DNA of 19,130 nt. Source: Bacillota bacterium (GTDB taxonomy: Bacteria; Bacillota; Clostridia; Oscillospirales; Oscillospiraceae). The position numbers and the translations under genes are program-made. A model generated the notes under the pieces. It did not search any database. It saw only the letters and a program-made list of their open reading frames with translations, and was not told where the DNA came from. Below, piece by piece: positions 1 through 6,671 of the stretch (within the stretch, counting starts at the first letter, position 1; every line of letters starts with the position of its first letter). The stretch covers positions 1-19,130 of the forward strand of contig JAJUHD010000024.1 of the NCBI GenBank assembly GCA_029268085.1, written 5' to 3'.

Positions 1-427
1 CGATATCATAATCAATGATTCAACAGACCCGTTCGGCCATACGGAAGGGCTGTTCACCAAGGAATTCTACGGCAGCTGCTACCGTGCCCTGAAGGATGAC
101 GGCATCATGGTCTATCAGCACGGCAGCCCTTTTTTCGACAGCGACGAGGCGGCATTCACGTCTATGCACCGCAAGGTATTCCAGAGCTTTCCCATAAGCC
201 GCGTATATCAGGCGCATATTCCGACCTGCCCGTCCGGCTACTGGACCTTCGGTTTCGCATCAAAAAAGCACCACCCGATAAACGACTTTGACCCGCAGAG
301 CTGGAATGCACGCGGGATAAAGACAAGCTATTACACGACCAATCTGCATGTCGGCGCCTTTATGCTGCCGAAATATGTAGAAGATTTACTAATCGAAGCA
401 GAGGATGCAGGCGGCAAAGCCAACTGA
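1..427 (+). CDS. speE: Spermidine synthase, C-terminal half (5' end outside the window)
   Basis: The frame is open from base 2 and gives 141 residues ending in TGA at 425-427. The start lies left of the window. The fragment begins within the aminopropyltransferase core: DSTDP near residue 6 is the family motif holding the catalytic aspartate, and GLFTKEFY follows. Further on are HIPTCPSGYW and, near the end, SYYTTNLHVGAFMLPKYV, both typical of bacterial SpeE C-termini. Known enzymes transfer an aminopropyl group from decarboxylated S-adenosylmethionine to putrescine, in the cytoplasm. Bacterial SpeE is usually about 275-290 residues, so roughly half is present. It is followed after 40 bases by the carboxyspermidine route genes, which suggests one polyamine operon. 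Related aminopropyltransferases can use agmatine or other amines, so the exact acceptor is not certain. An internal ATG at 107 is not a credible start because homology begins well before it. Confidence 0.92.
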   Translation, partial: DIIINDSTDPFGHTEGLFTKEFYGSCYRALKDDGIMVYQHGSPFFDSDEAAFTSMHRKVFQSFPISRVYQAHIPTCPSGYWTFGFASKKHHPINDFDPQSWNARGIKTSYYTTNLHVGAFMLPKYVEDLLIEAEDAGGKAN

Positions 428-467
428 CAACCATAAGCATAAATATTCTTTCAGGAGGAATTTACTC

Positions 468-1727
468 ATGGCTAAACTTCTTATCATCGGCTGCGGCGGC
501 GTTGGCTCCGTCGCCATCCACAAATGCTGCCAGAACAGCGAGGTTTTCACAGACATCTGCATCGCAAGCCGGACGAGGTCCAAATGCGACGCGCTGAAGG
601 AAAAGCTTGAGGGCACTACGAAAACCCGTATAACAACAGCCCAGATCGATGCGATGGACGTGCCTGCCCTTACCGCCCTTATTAAGGAATACGCCCCCGA
701 TGCCGTACTCAACGTAGCGCTTCCCTATCAGAACATCGCCATAATGGAAGCCTGCCTTGCCGGAGGCGCAAACTATATTGATACCGCCACCTATGAGCCT
801 GAGGACATCAACGATCCGGAATGGCGTCCCATTTATGAAAAGCGCTGCAAGGAGCTTGGCTTTTCCTCGTATTTCGATTATTCCTGGCAGTGGGCTTTTC
901 ATGACAGGTTCAAGGAAGCGGGGCTTACGGCGGTGCTCGGCTGCGGCTTTGACCCCGGCGCAACCAACGTTTTCTGCGCTTACGCGCTCAAGCACTATTT
1001 TGATGAAATCAACACTATCGACATTCTTGACTGCAATGGAGGCGACCACGGCTACCCATTTGCAACTAACTTCAACCCCGAGATCAATCTGCGCGAGGTG
1101 TCTTCCCCCTGCTCCTACTGGGAGGATGGGCATTGGGTAGAGATTCCCGCCATGTCGGTCAAGACTGAATATGACTTCGAGCAGGTTGGCAAAAAGGATA
1201 TTTACCTTATGCACCACAACGAGATAGAGTCTCTTATCATCAATATGCCCGGCATCAGGCGCGTACGTTTCTATATGACCTTCGGGCAGAGCTATCTGAC
1301 TCACATGAAATGTCTTGAGAACGTAGGTATGCTTTCGACGGTTCCTGTCGAGTATGAGGGCCACAAAATAGTGCCCATCCAGTTCCTGAAAGCCCTGCTG
1401 CCGGATCCCGCATCTCTTGGTCCGCGCACGGTCGGCAAAACGAACATTGCGTGCATCTTCAGAGGCAAAAAGGACGGCAGGGAAAAGACCCTTAAAATCT
1501 ATAACGTTTGCGACCATCAGGAGAGCTACCGCGAGGTAGGAAGTCAGGCCATTTCCTATACTACAGGAGTTCCGGCAATGATCTTTTCCATGCTTGTGGC
1601 CGATGGGCGCTGGAGAAAGCCCGGCGTATACAACGCGGAGCAGTTCGATCCCGATCCCTTTATGGAGGCCATGGGCAAATGGGGACTGCCTTGGATCATT
1701 GATGAGAATCCGGTGATGGTGGACTGA
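468..1727 (+). CDS. Carboxy(nor)spermidine dehydrogenase, saccharopine dehydrogenase family
   Basis: The product is 419 residues. In this family the enzyme reductively condenses L-aspartate beta-semialdehyde with a diamine (putrescine or diaminopropane), using NADPH, to give carboxyspermidine or carboxynorspermidine. The N-terminus has a Rossmann nucleotide-binding loop, GCGGVG at residues 8-13. LPYQN and the stretch ANYIDTATYE (about 101-110) follow, and GFDPGATNVF at about 160-169 is characteristic of the family. The start at 468 is chosen because AGGAGG lies at 453-458. An in-frame ATG at 405 would run into speE and has no such site. The stop overlaps the next gene as TGATG, so translation is probably coupled to the decarboxylase. 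That pairing supports the polyamine role over lysine metabolism. Whether the diamine is putrescine or diaminopropane cannot be read from sequence; putrescine is favoured because aguB is in the same operon. Confidence 0.9.
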   Translation: MAKLLIIGCGGVGSVAIHKCCQNSEVFTDICIASRTRSKCDALKEKLEGTTKTRITTAQIDAMDVPALTALIKEYAPDAVLNVALPYQNIAIMEACLAGGANYIDTATYEPEDINDPEWRPIYEKRCKELGFSSYFDYSWQWAFHDRFKEAGLTAVLGCGFDPGATNVFCAYALKHYFDEINTIDILDCNGGDHGYPFATNFNPEINLREVSSPCSYWEDGHWVEIPAMSVKTEYDFEQVGKKDIYLMHHNEIESLIINMPGIRRVRFYMTFGQSYLTHMKCLENVGMLSTVPVEYEGHKIVPIQFLKALLPDPASLGPRTVGKTNIACIFRGKKDGREKTLKIYNVCDHQESYREVGSQAISYTTGVPAMIFSMLVADGRWRKPGVYNAEQFDPDPFMEAMGKWGLPWIIDENPVMVD

Positions 1728-2848
1728 TGAGATTTGATCAGCTGCCGACTCCCTGCTATGTGGTAGACGAGGGCAAGCTCCGTCAAAATCTTCAGATTCT
1801 GAAGCAGGTGCAGGATGATACCGGCTGTAAAATTCTGCTTGCGCAGAAAGCCTTCTCAATGTTTGCGGAGTATCCTCTCATACGCGGGTATCTGGCGGGA
1901 ACAACCGCCAGCAGTCTTTATGAAGCGAGGCTCGGCTACGAGGAGATGGGCGGCGAGACCCATATCTTTTCCCCTGCCTATAAAGACGCGGAATTTGACG
2001 AAATAGCAAGGCTCTGCGGGCACATCATATTCAACTCGTTCGCGCAGCTCGAGAAATTCCGCGGACGCTGCCGAGAAGCCAGCATAGGGCTTCGCATAAA
2101 CCCCGAATGCTCTACGCAGACTCACGCCATTTATGACCCCTGCGCTCCCGGCAGCCGCCTCGGCGTTACAGCCGCAGGCTTTCGTGGGAATCTGCCGGAC
2201 GGCGTAGAAGGGCTTCATTTTCATACCCTTTGCGAGCAGGACGCCGACGATCTCGCCGTTACCTTGGCGGCGGTGGAAGAAAAATTCGGAAAATGGCTCC
2301 CTCAGATGAAGTGGCTCAATATGGGCGGAGGCCACCACATCACCCGCCCGGGCTATAACATCCCGCTTTTGGAAAATTGCATCCGCCGTGTGCAGGATGA
2401 ATATGGGCTTGAGGTATATCTTGAGCCGGGAGAGGCAGTGGCGCTGAACGCGGGCTGCTTTATTACCGAGGTGTTGGATATTGTTGAAAACAGCGGAATC
2501 ACAAACCTGATCCTCGACGGCTCCGCAGCCTGCCACAACCCGGATGTGCTTGAAATGCCCTTCCGCCCGCCGGTCGAAGGCTCAGGCCTTCCGGAAGAAA
2601 AGGCCTATACCTATCGGCTGTCATCCAGTACCTGCCTCGCGGGCGATGTTTTCGGCAACTATTCCTTTGACCGCCCGATTAAGATCGGCGACAGGCTGCG
2701 CTTCAATAACTTTGCCATATACACTATGGTCAAGAACAATACCTTCAACGGCATACAACTGCCCTCGATAGCCGTTATGGCGGAGGACGGAGACTGCCGT
2801 ATCGTCAAAACCTTCGGCTATGAAGATTTCAAATCCAGACTTTCATAA
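1727..2848 (+). CDS. nspC: Carboxynorspermidine/carboxyspermidine decarboxylase
   Basis: The product is 373 residues, the normal size for this fold III (alanine racemase-like) PLP decarboxylase. It removes CO2 from carboxyspermidine or carboxynorspermidine to give spermidine or norspermidine. LLAQKAFS places the PLP Schiff-base lysine at K41. HFH at about 164-166 and GGGHHITR at about 200-207 are family motifs, and EPGEA at about 233-237 is the phosphate-site segment. CLAGD at about 303-307 carries the conserved catalytic cysteine of this decarboxylase group. The ATG shares one base with the upstream stop (TGATG), indicating tight coupling with the dehydrogenase that supplies its substrate. 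Diaminopimelate decarboxylase was considered, but the short length, the GGGHHIT motif and the neighbours favour NspC. Confidence 0.93.
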   Translation: MRFDQLPTPCYVVDEGKLRQNLQILKQVQDDTGCKILLAQKAFSMFAEYPLIRGYLAGTTASSLYEARLGYEEMGGETHIFSPAYKDAEFDEIARLCGHIIFNSFAQLEKFRGRCREASIGLRINPECSTQTHAIYDPCAPGSRLGVTAAGFRGNLPDGVEGLHFHTLCEQDADDLAVTLAAVEEKFGKWLPQMKWLNMGGGHHITRPGYNIPLLENCIRRVQDEYGLEVYLEPGEAVALNAGCFITEVLDIVENSGITNLILDGSAACHNPDVLEMPFRPPVEGSGLPEEKAYTYRLSSSTCLAGDVFGNYSFDRPIKIGDRLRFNNFAIYTMVKNNTFNGIQLPSIAVMAEDGDCRIVKTFGYEDFKSRLS

Positions 2849-2886
2849 TGATATGATGCTATCTTTTTCAGAAGGAGGCGAAAGCT

Positions 2887-3765
2887 ATGCGCAAAGTAAC
2901 CATAGGAGCGGTGCAGATGCAGTGCTCCCCAAAAACAGAAGAAAATCTTGAAAAAGCGGAGCTCATGGTGCGGAAAGCCGCCGAAAACGGGGCCAATGTC
3001 ATACTCCTGCCCGAGCTTTTCGCTTACCCCTATTTCTGTCAGGAGCGGCAGTACGGTTATTATTCATATGCCGCTCCGCCGGAGAAAGACCCCGCCGTGC
3101 TTAGGTTTGCCTCTGTCGCAAGGGAATTGGGCGTAGTGCTCCCCATAAGCTTTTATGAGAAGGACGGCAACCGCCTGTTTAATTCTGCTGCGATGCTGGA
3201 TGCGGACGGAAAGCTGCTGGGCATTTATCGGAAGACCCATATCCCTGACGATCACTATTATCAGGAAAAGTTTTACTTTACCCCCGGCGATACCGGCTTC
3301 CGTGTTTGGGAGACAGCCTTCGGCAAGATAGGAGTAGGCATCTGCTGGGACCAGTGGTTCCCGGAGACCGCCCGCGCGTTTGCGCTGAACGGAGCCGAAA
3401 TGCTGCTTTATCCCACTGCCATCGGCAGCGAGCCTATTCTGGAATGTGACAGTATGCCCCACTGGAGACGTTGTATGCAGGGTCACGCAGCCGCCAATAT
3501 CATCCCTGTGGCAGCCGCAAACCGCATCGGGCTTGAAACCGTTACTCCCGGTAAGGAGAACGGAGGACAGTCTTCGGCCCTGCGCTTTTACGGATCCTCG
3601 TTCATCACCGACGACACCGGCGAGCTGGTCTCCGCAGCGGGACGGGAGGAGGAAACTGTGCTTTGCGCATCGTTTGATCTGGACGCAATTGCCGAAAACA
3701 GGCTCAACTGGGGCTTCTACCGCGACCGCCGCACCGAATGTTACGGACTGTTGGCTATGAAATGA
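2887..3765 (+). CDS. aguB: N-carbamoylputrescine amidohydrolase
   Basis: The product is 292 residues, the expected size for a carbon-nitrogen hydrolase (nitrilase superfamily). AguB hydrolyses N-carbamoylputrescine to putrescine, CO2 and ammonia, the last step of the agmatine route. The Glu-Lys-Cys triad is readable: E43 in LPELF, K116 in RKTHIPDD and C153 in GICWDQWFPE. The early segments VQMQC and YFCQ and the C-terminal NRIGLE and FYGSSFI also fit AguB. AAGGAGG at 2872-2878 lies eight bases before the ATG. A 38-base gap separates it from nspC. AguA, which would make its substrate from agmatine and is often adjacent, is not here. No clear terminator follows; the next 85 bases carry the regulator promoter. 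Confidence 0.93.
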   Translation: MRKVTIGAVQMQCSPKTEENLEKAELMVRKAAENGANVILLPELFAYPYFCQERQYGYYSYAAPPEKDPAVLRFASVARELGVVLPISFYEKDGNRLFNSAAMLDADGKLLGIYRKTHIPDDHYYQEKFYFTPGDTGFRVWETAFGKIGVGICWDQWFPETARAFALNGAEMLLYPTAIGSEPILECDSMPHWRRCMQGHAAANIIPVAAANRIGLETVTPGKENGGQSSALRFYGSSFITDDTGELVSAAGREEETVLCASFDLDAIAENRLNWGFYRDRRTECYGLLAMK

Positions 3766-3775
3766 TTTCGCAATC

Positions 3776-3804
3776 TTGACACTTTTTATATTGCACCATA
3801 AAAT
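3776..3804 (+). promoter_or_regulatory. Predicted sigma-A promoter of the TetR-family gene
   Basis: TTGACA at 3776-3781 is a perfect -35 box. TAAAAT at 3799-3804 differs from the consensus -10 by one base, and the spacer is exactly 17. The predicted start is near 3811, giving a leader of about 40 bases before the regulator ATG. The AT-rich surroundings stand out from the coding DNA on either side. The palindrome found downstream of the regulator is not present here. Confidence 0.75.
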
Positions 3805-3850
3805 TAAAAAAGCAGCATTTTAAATTCTTTCTGCATGATAGGAGATTATT

Positions 3851-4429
3851 ATGGCTGAGGGTGTATTGCATAAGAGTGTCCGCGAGCAGCTCATCATCGC
3901 CGGGATTCAGGAGATCAATAAATACGGCCTGCAGGGCTTTTCTATCCGAAGGATAGCCAATGAGTGCGGCGTTTCATGCGCGGCGCCCTATAAGCATTTC
4001 AAGGACCGCCATAATTTTATTGCCGCAATAATCGAGTATATTAATTTGCAATGGGCGGCCCGCCAGCAGAAAATTATGAAGGAATACTATGGCGATACCA
4101 GAAAGCAGCTTGTTGAAATCAGCCTCGACTATGTAAGATTCCTTCTTGAAAACCCCCATTTTCGCTCAATAATTATGCTTAAGGACGAAGAGTTCGACAG
4201 TGTTTATAAAAACATGAGGGGTCAGCTTAGCAGACTTGCCAAGGAGCTTATCAGCAAATACTGTTCTGAAGCACAGTTATCCGCAGAGGATGAAAGGCGC
4301 AAGACCTATATCATCCGTTCCCTCATCTACGGCGCCGCGCTTATGTTCGATAACGGCGAACTGGAATACAATGAGGAAAATATGCGCTTCGTCGAAAGCT
4401 CGATCGACCGCGAATTTGACTTGCCGTAA
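3851..4429 (+). CDS. TetR/AcrR-family transcriptional regulator, likely controls the fatty acid operon
   Basis: The product is 192 residues, a standard size for a TetR dimeric repressor. The N-terminal DNA-binding domain covers about residues 10-60. Its helix-turn-helix reads through GFSIRRIANECG and VSCAAPYKHFKDR (about 29-53), with the family's Y-K-H-F signature. The remainder is helical and variable and would form the ligand pocket and dimer interface; it does not identify the ligand. AGGAGA at 3840-3845 precedes the ATG by five bases. The gene has its own promoter and is followed by a hairpin with a T-tract. It sits immediately upstream of the fatty acid operon, at the place where MarR-type FabT or FapR are usual regulators in other Firmicutes. 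Control of acpP-fab-acc by this protein, perhaps with an acyl-CoA or acyl-ACP effector, is inference from position and the palindromes. Confidence 0.88.
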   Translation: MAEGVLHKSVREQLIIAGIQEINKYGLQGFSIRRIANECGVSCAAPYKHFKDRHNFIAAIIEYINLQWAARQQKIMKEYYGDTRKQLVEISLDYVRFLLENPHFRSIIMLKDEEFDSVYKNMRGQLSRLAKELISKYCSEAQLSAEDERRKTYIIRSLIYGAALMFDNGELEYNEENMRFVESSIDREFDLP

Positions 4430-4448
4430 AACAGAAAGATTAGAACTC

Positions 4449-4484
4449 CTGATAGGTTATCAACGATAACCTATCAGTTTTTTT
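4449..4484 (+). terminator. Perfect hairpin plus T-tract after the TetR gene; shares its core with the promoter palindrome
   Basis: A 13-bp perfect inverted repeat (arms 4449-4461 and 4465-4477, three-base centre AAC) is followed by seven T residues at 4478-4484. This is a standard intrinsic terminator layout 20 bases after the regulator stop. The inner part of the stem is AGGTTATC-N3-GATAACCT, identical to the inner part of the second palindrome. It may therefore also be a repressor-binding site. Terminator function is well supported; operator function is inferred. Confidence 0.8.
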
Positions 4485-4498
4485 GTTAAAAGAATATA

Positions 4499-4528
4499 TT
4501 GACATAAAGGCAAAGCATGGTATAGAAT
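4499..4528 (+). promoter_or_regulatory. Predicted sigma-A promoter of the fatty acid synthesis operon
   Basis: TTGACA at 4499-4504 is a perfect -35. The -10 is either TATAGA at 4521-4526 (16-base spacer, preceded by TGG as an extended -10) or TAGAAT at 4523-4528 (18-base spacer). Transcription would begin at about 4533-4535, inside the left arm of the palindrome at 4529-4559. That leaves a leader of about 60 bases before acpP. Confidence 0.75.
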
Positions 4529-4559
4529 GCGGGCAGGTTATCAGTGATAACCTGCCCGC
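4529..4559 (+). promoter_or_regulatory. Palindromic operator candidate over the fatty acid operon start site
   Basis: A 14-bp perfect inverted repeat (arms 4529-4542 and 4546-4559, centre AGT) begins immediately downstream of the predicted -10. Its inner 19 bases, AGGTTATC-N3-GATAACCT, recur in the hairpin at 4449-4477, 81 bp away centre to centre. There is no T-tract, so it is not a terminator. Transcription would start inside the left arm, so the RNA would hold only part of the stem. This favours binding by a dimeric protein at the DNA level, most simply the adjacent TetR protein. Confidence 0.7.
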
Positions 4560-4593
4560 GATTATATCTGATTTTTATCTGGAGGATTTTAAC

Positions 4594-4818
4594 ATGATTT
4601 TTAAAGCAGTAGCCGAACTGATTGCTGAGCACACCGACCGCGACGTCTCCGAAATTTCGATGGAAAGCAGTTTCAAGGATCTGGGCATTGACTCTCTCGA
4701 TACCGTTGAGATGCTGATGAACCTTGAGGACAAGATCGGAAAAGAAATCGAACTGGACAGAAAGGTCGAAACCGTAGGAGACCTTGTCCGCTTCATAGAA
4801 GAAAAATGCAAGGACTGA
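4594..4818 (+). CDS. acpP: Acyl carrier protein
   Basis: The product is a 74-residue acidic helical protein, the normal ACP length. DSLDTVEML carries the serine (S34) that receives 4'-phosphopantetheine, and helix II follows as expected. ACP tethers growing acyl chains in the cytoplasm for every other enzyme of this operon. The ATG at 4594 is chosen because GGAGGA at 4581-4586 lies seven bases upstream and homology starts there. The frame stays open back to 4483, but that extension would read through the promoter and palindrome. It is the first gene of the operon and is followed three bases later by fabK. Confidence 0.97.
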   Translation: MIFKAVAELIAEHTDRDVSEISMESSFKDLGIDSLDTVEMLMNLEDKIGKEIELDRKVETVGDLVRFIEEKCKD

Positions 4819-4821
4819 TTT

Positions 4822-5766
4822 ATGATTAACTCGGTTATATGCGAGCTGCTGGATATTGAATATCCGGTTTTTCAGGGCGGCATGGCATGGATCGCCGACG
4901 GAAAGCTGGCGGCCGCCGTTTCGAACGGCGGCGGGCTGGGGATTATCGCAGCAGGAAACGCGCCCGCGGAATATGTGCGGCAGCAGATACGCCTCGCCAG
5001 AACGCTTACGGATAAACCATTCGGAGTAAACATCATGCTGCTGAGCCCTTTCGCGGACGAGGTTGCGGAGGCAGTTGCGGATGAAAAGGTTTCCGTCGTC
5101 ACAACAGGCGCGGGAAACCCTTCGAAGTATATGGAAAAATGGCTATCGGCGGGAATCAAAGTTATCCCCGTCGTTCCCTCGGTTGCAATGACTAAGCTCG
5201 TGACACGGCTGGGGGCGGCTGCGGTTATCGCCGAAGGCGGCGAAAGCGGCGGCCATGTCGGAGAGCTGACTACGATGACGCTTGTACCGCTGGTCTGCGA
5301 CTCGACGCATCTGCCGGTTATCGCCGCAGGCGGCATCGGAGATGGACGGGGCGTCGCGGCAGCCTTTATGCTCGGAGCCAGCGGCATCCAGATGGGCACG
5401 CGGTTCCTTGTCGCCGATGAATGCTCCGCCCATAGGAATTACAAGGAGCGGATACTCAAAGCGACCGACCTTTCAACCGTCGTTACAGGCAAAAGGCTTG
5501 GCCATCCGGTGCGAAGCCTGAAAACGCCATTTTCAAGAGACTATTTCAAGGCCGAATACAGCGCCATCCCGGATGAAGAGCTTGAAGCAAAGGGAGCGGG
5601 CGCGCTGCGCCTTGCGGCGCAGGAGGGCGATCTGGAAAACGGATGCTTTCTCGCGGGCCAGATCGCGGCGATGGTTAATAAAGAGCAGCCGGCGGCTGAG
5701 ATTATCCGAGAGGTCATGATTGAGGCGGAAAGCGTTCTGAAAGGAGCGTGCAAATGGGTAAAGTAG
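4822..5766 (+). CDS. fabK: Enoyl-ACP reductase II (FMN-dependent)
   Basis: The product is 314 residues, matching FabK. It performs the last reduction of each elongation cycle, trans-2-enoyl-ACP to acyl-ACP, with FMN and NAD(P)H. It belongs to the nitronate monooxygenase-like TIM-barrel family. FQGGMAWIADGKLA at about 17-30 and GGGLGIIAAG at about 36-45 begin the flavin site. GGESGGHVGE places the conserved histidine at H145. AAGGIGDGRG at about 168-177 and the phosphate-binding GIQMGTRF at about 188-195 complete the pattern. Nitronate monooxygenase itself is excluded mainly by context between acpP and fabD. AAGGA at 4810-4814 precedes the ATG. The gene overlaps fabD by 13 bases. Lineages with FabK rather than FabI are generally insensitive to triclosan; that is family knowledge, not seen here. 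Confidence 0.95.
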   Translation: MINSVICELLDIEYPVFQGGMAWIADGKLAAAVSNGGGLGIIAAGNAPAEYVRQQIRLARTLTDKPFGVNIMLLSPFADEVAEAVADEKVSVVTTGAGNPSKYMEKWLSAGIKVIPVVPSVAMTKLVTRLGAAAVIAEGGESGGHVGELTTMTLVPLVCDSTHLPVIAAGGIGDGRGVAAAFMLGASGIQMGTRFLVADECSAHRNYKERILKATDLSTVVTGKRLGHPVRSLKTPFSRDYFKAEYSAIPDEELEAKGAGALRLAAQEGDLENGCFLAGQIAAMVNKEQPAAEIIREVMIEAESVLKGACKWVK

Positions 5767-6671
5767 CGTTTGTTTTTTCCGGTCAGGGTGCGCAATACAG
5801 CGGAATGGGGCGGGATCTTTTTGATAACGATCCTGCCGCGGCTGAAATATTTAAGCTCGCAGACAGTATGCGTCCCGGTACTTCCGAGCAGTGCTTCCGC
5901 GGCACGGAAGAGGAGCTTGCGGAGACCGTAAACACGCAGCCCTGCCTGTTTGCAATGGAGCTTGCCGCCGCGGCGGCTGCTCAAAAGGCAGGATTAAGAC
6001 CTGCCGCTGTTGCCGGATTCTCGCTCGGCGAAATTGCCGCCCTCGCATTTTCGGAAGCGGTCAGTCTTGAAGAAGGCTTCCGGCTGGTATGCCTTCGCGG
6101 AGAGCTGATGCAAACCGACGCGGAAAAGTGCGACAGCGCAATGGCTGCCGTTCTGAAGCTGGACGCAGAAGCGGTCGAGCGGCTTTGCTCCCGATTTGAG
6201 CACGTCTACCCGGTAAATTACAACTGCCCGGGCCAGATCTCCGTTTCCGGCCTGAGGGCGGAGCTTGAGGATTTTTTAAAAAGTGTTAAAGCCGCCGGAG
6301 GCCGCGCGGTTCCGCTGCGGGTCAAGGGCGGCTTTCATTCACCTTTTATGGCAGAAGCTGCGCGGAAATTCGGACGGGCGCTGGAAAGCGTCAAATTCCG
6401 TCAGCCGGCCGTGCCCCTGTATTCTGATTGCACGGGACTTCCGTACGGCGATGAATTTGCGGCGCTGCTATCCCGCCAGATATGCAGCCCTGTCAGATGG
6501 CAGGATATTATTACAAACATGATAGAAAGCGGCATTGACACCTTCATTGAAATCGGCCCCGGCAGGACGCTCTGCGGGCTGATCGAGAAAACGGACGGCT
6601 CGGTGCGCACCTTTAATATCGGGGACTGTGAGAGTCTAAAAAAGACTGCCGAGGAGGTCTGCGGATGCTGA
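5754..6671 (+). CDS. fabD: Malonyl-CoA:ACP transacylase
   Basis: The product is 305 residues, typical for FabD. It moves the malonyl group from malonyl-CoA to ACP, supplying the two-carbon donor for FabF. FSGQGAQYSGMG at about 8-19 is the N-terminal signature. GFSLGE contains the nucleophile S90, with F where many homologues have H. R115 in CLRGELM binds the malonyl carboxylate, and H195 in KGGFHSPFM completes the Ser-His pair. EIGPGRTLCGL lies near the C-terminus. The start at 5754 is preferred because AAGGAG at 5741-5746 is seven bases upstream. A GTG six bases earlier is in frame but too close to that site. The 5' end overlaps fabK by 13 bases and the 3' end overlaps fabG by seven, which suggests translational coupling. 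Confidence 0.96.
   Translation: MGKVAFVFSGQGAQYSGMGRDLFDNDPAAAEIFKLADSMRPGTSEQCFRGTEEELAETVNTQPCLFAMELAAAAAAQKAGLRPAAVAGFSLGEIAALAFSEAVSLEEGFRLVCLRGELMQTDAEKCDSAMAAVLKLDAEAVERLCSRFEHVYPVNYNCPGQISVSGLRAELEDFLKSVKAAGGRAVPLRVKGGFHSPFMAEAARKFGRALESVKFRQPAVPLYSDCTGLPYGDEFAALLSRQICSPVRWQDIITNMIESGIDTFIEIGPGRTLCGLIEKTDGSVRTFNIGDCESLKKTAEEVCGC

Noticed and set aside
462..1859. A 465-residue open frame on the minus strand over the dehydrogenase gene
   Set aside because: It lies antisense to a gene with clear family motifs and a good ribosome binding site. The product has no recognisable domain and looks like a codon-bias shadow.
3805..3840. A possible hairpin (GCAG...CTGC) between the tetR promoter and start codon
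   Set aside because: The arms are only four bases and no T-tract follows. It is indistinguishable from chance in AT-rich DNA.
4529..4559. A riboswitch or second terminator formed by the promoter-side palindrome
   Set aside because: There is no T-tract after it, and the predicted transcript starts within the left arm. A DNA operator explains it better.
4483..4593. An N-terminal extension of ACP by 37 residues
   Set aside because: It would translate the promoter and palindrome, which lie at or before the predicted transcription start. The conserved ACP sequence and ribosome binding site support 4594.
6013..6032. GFSLGE in FabD in place of GHSLGE as a catalytic defect
   Set aside because: The nucleophile serine, R115 and H195 are intact. 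Substitution at that position occurs in other Firmicute transacylases.
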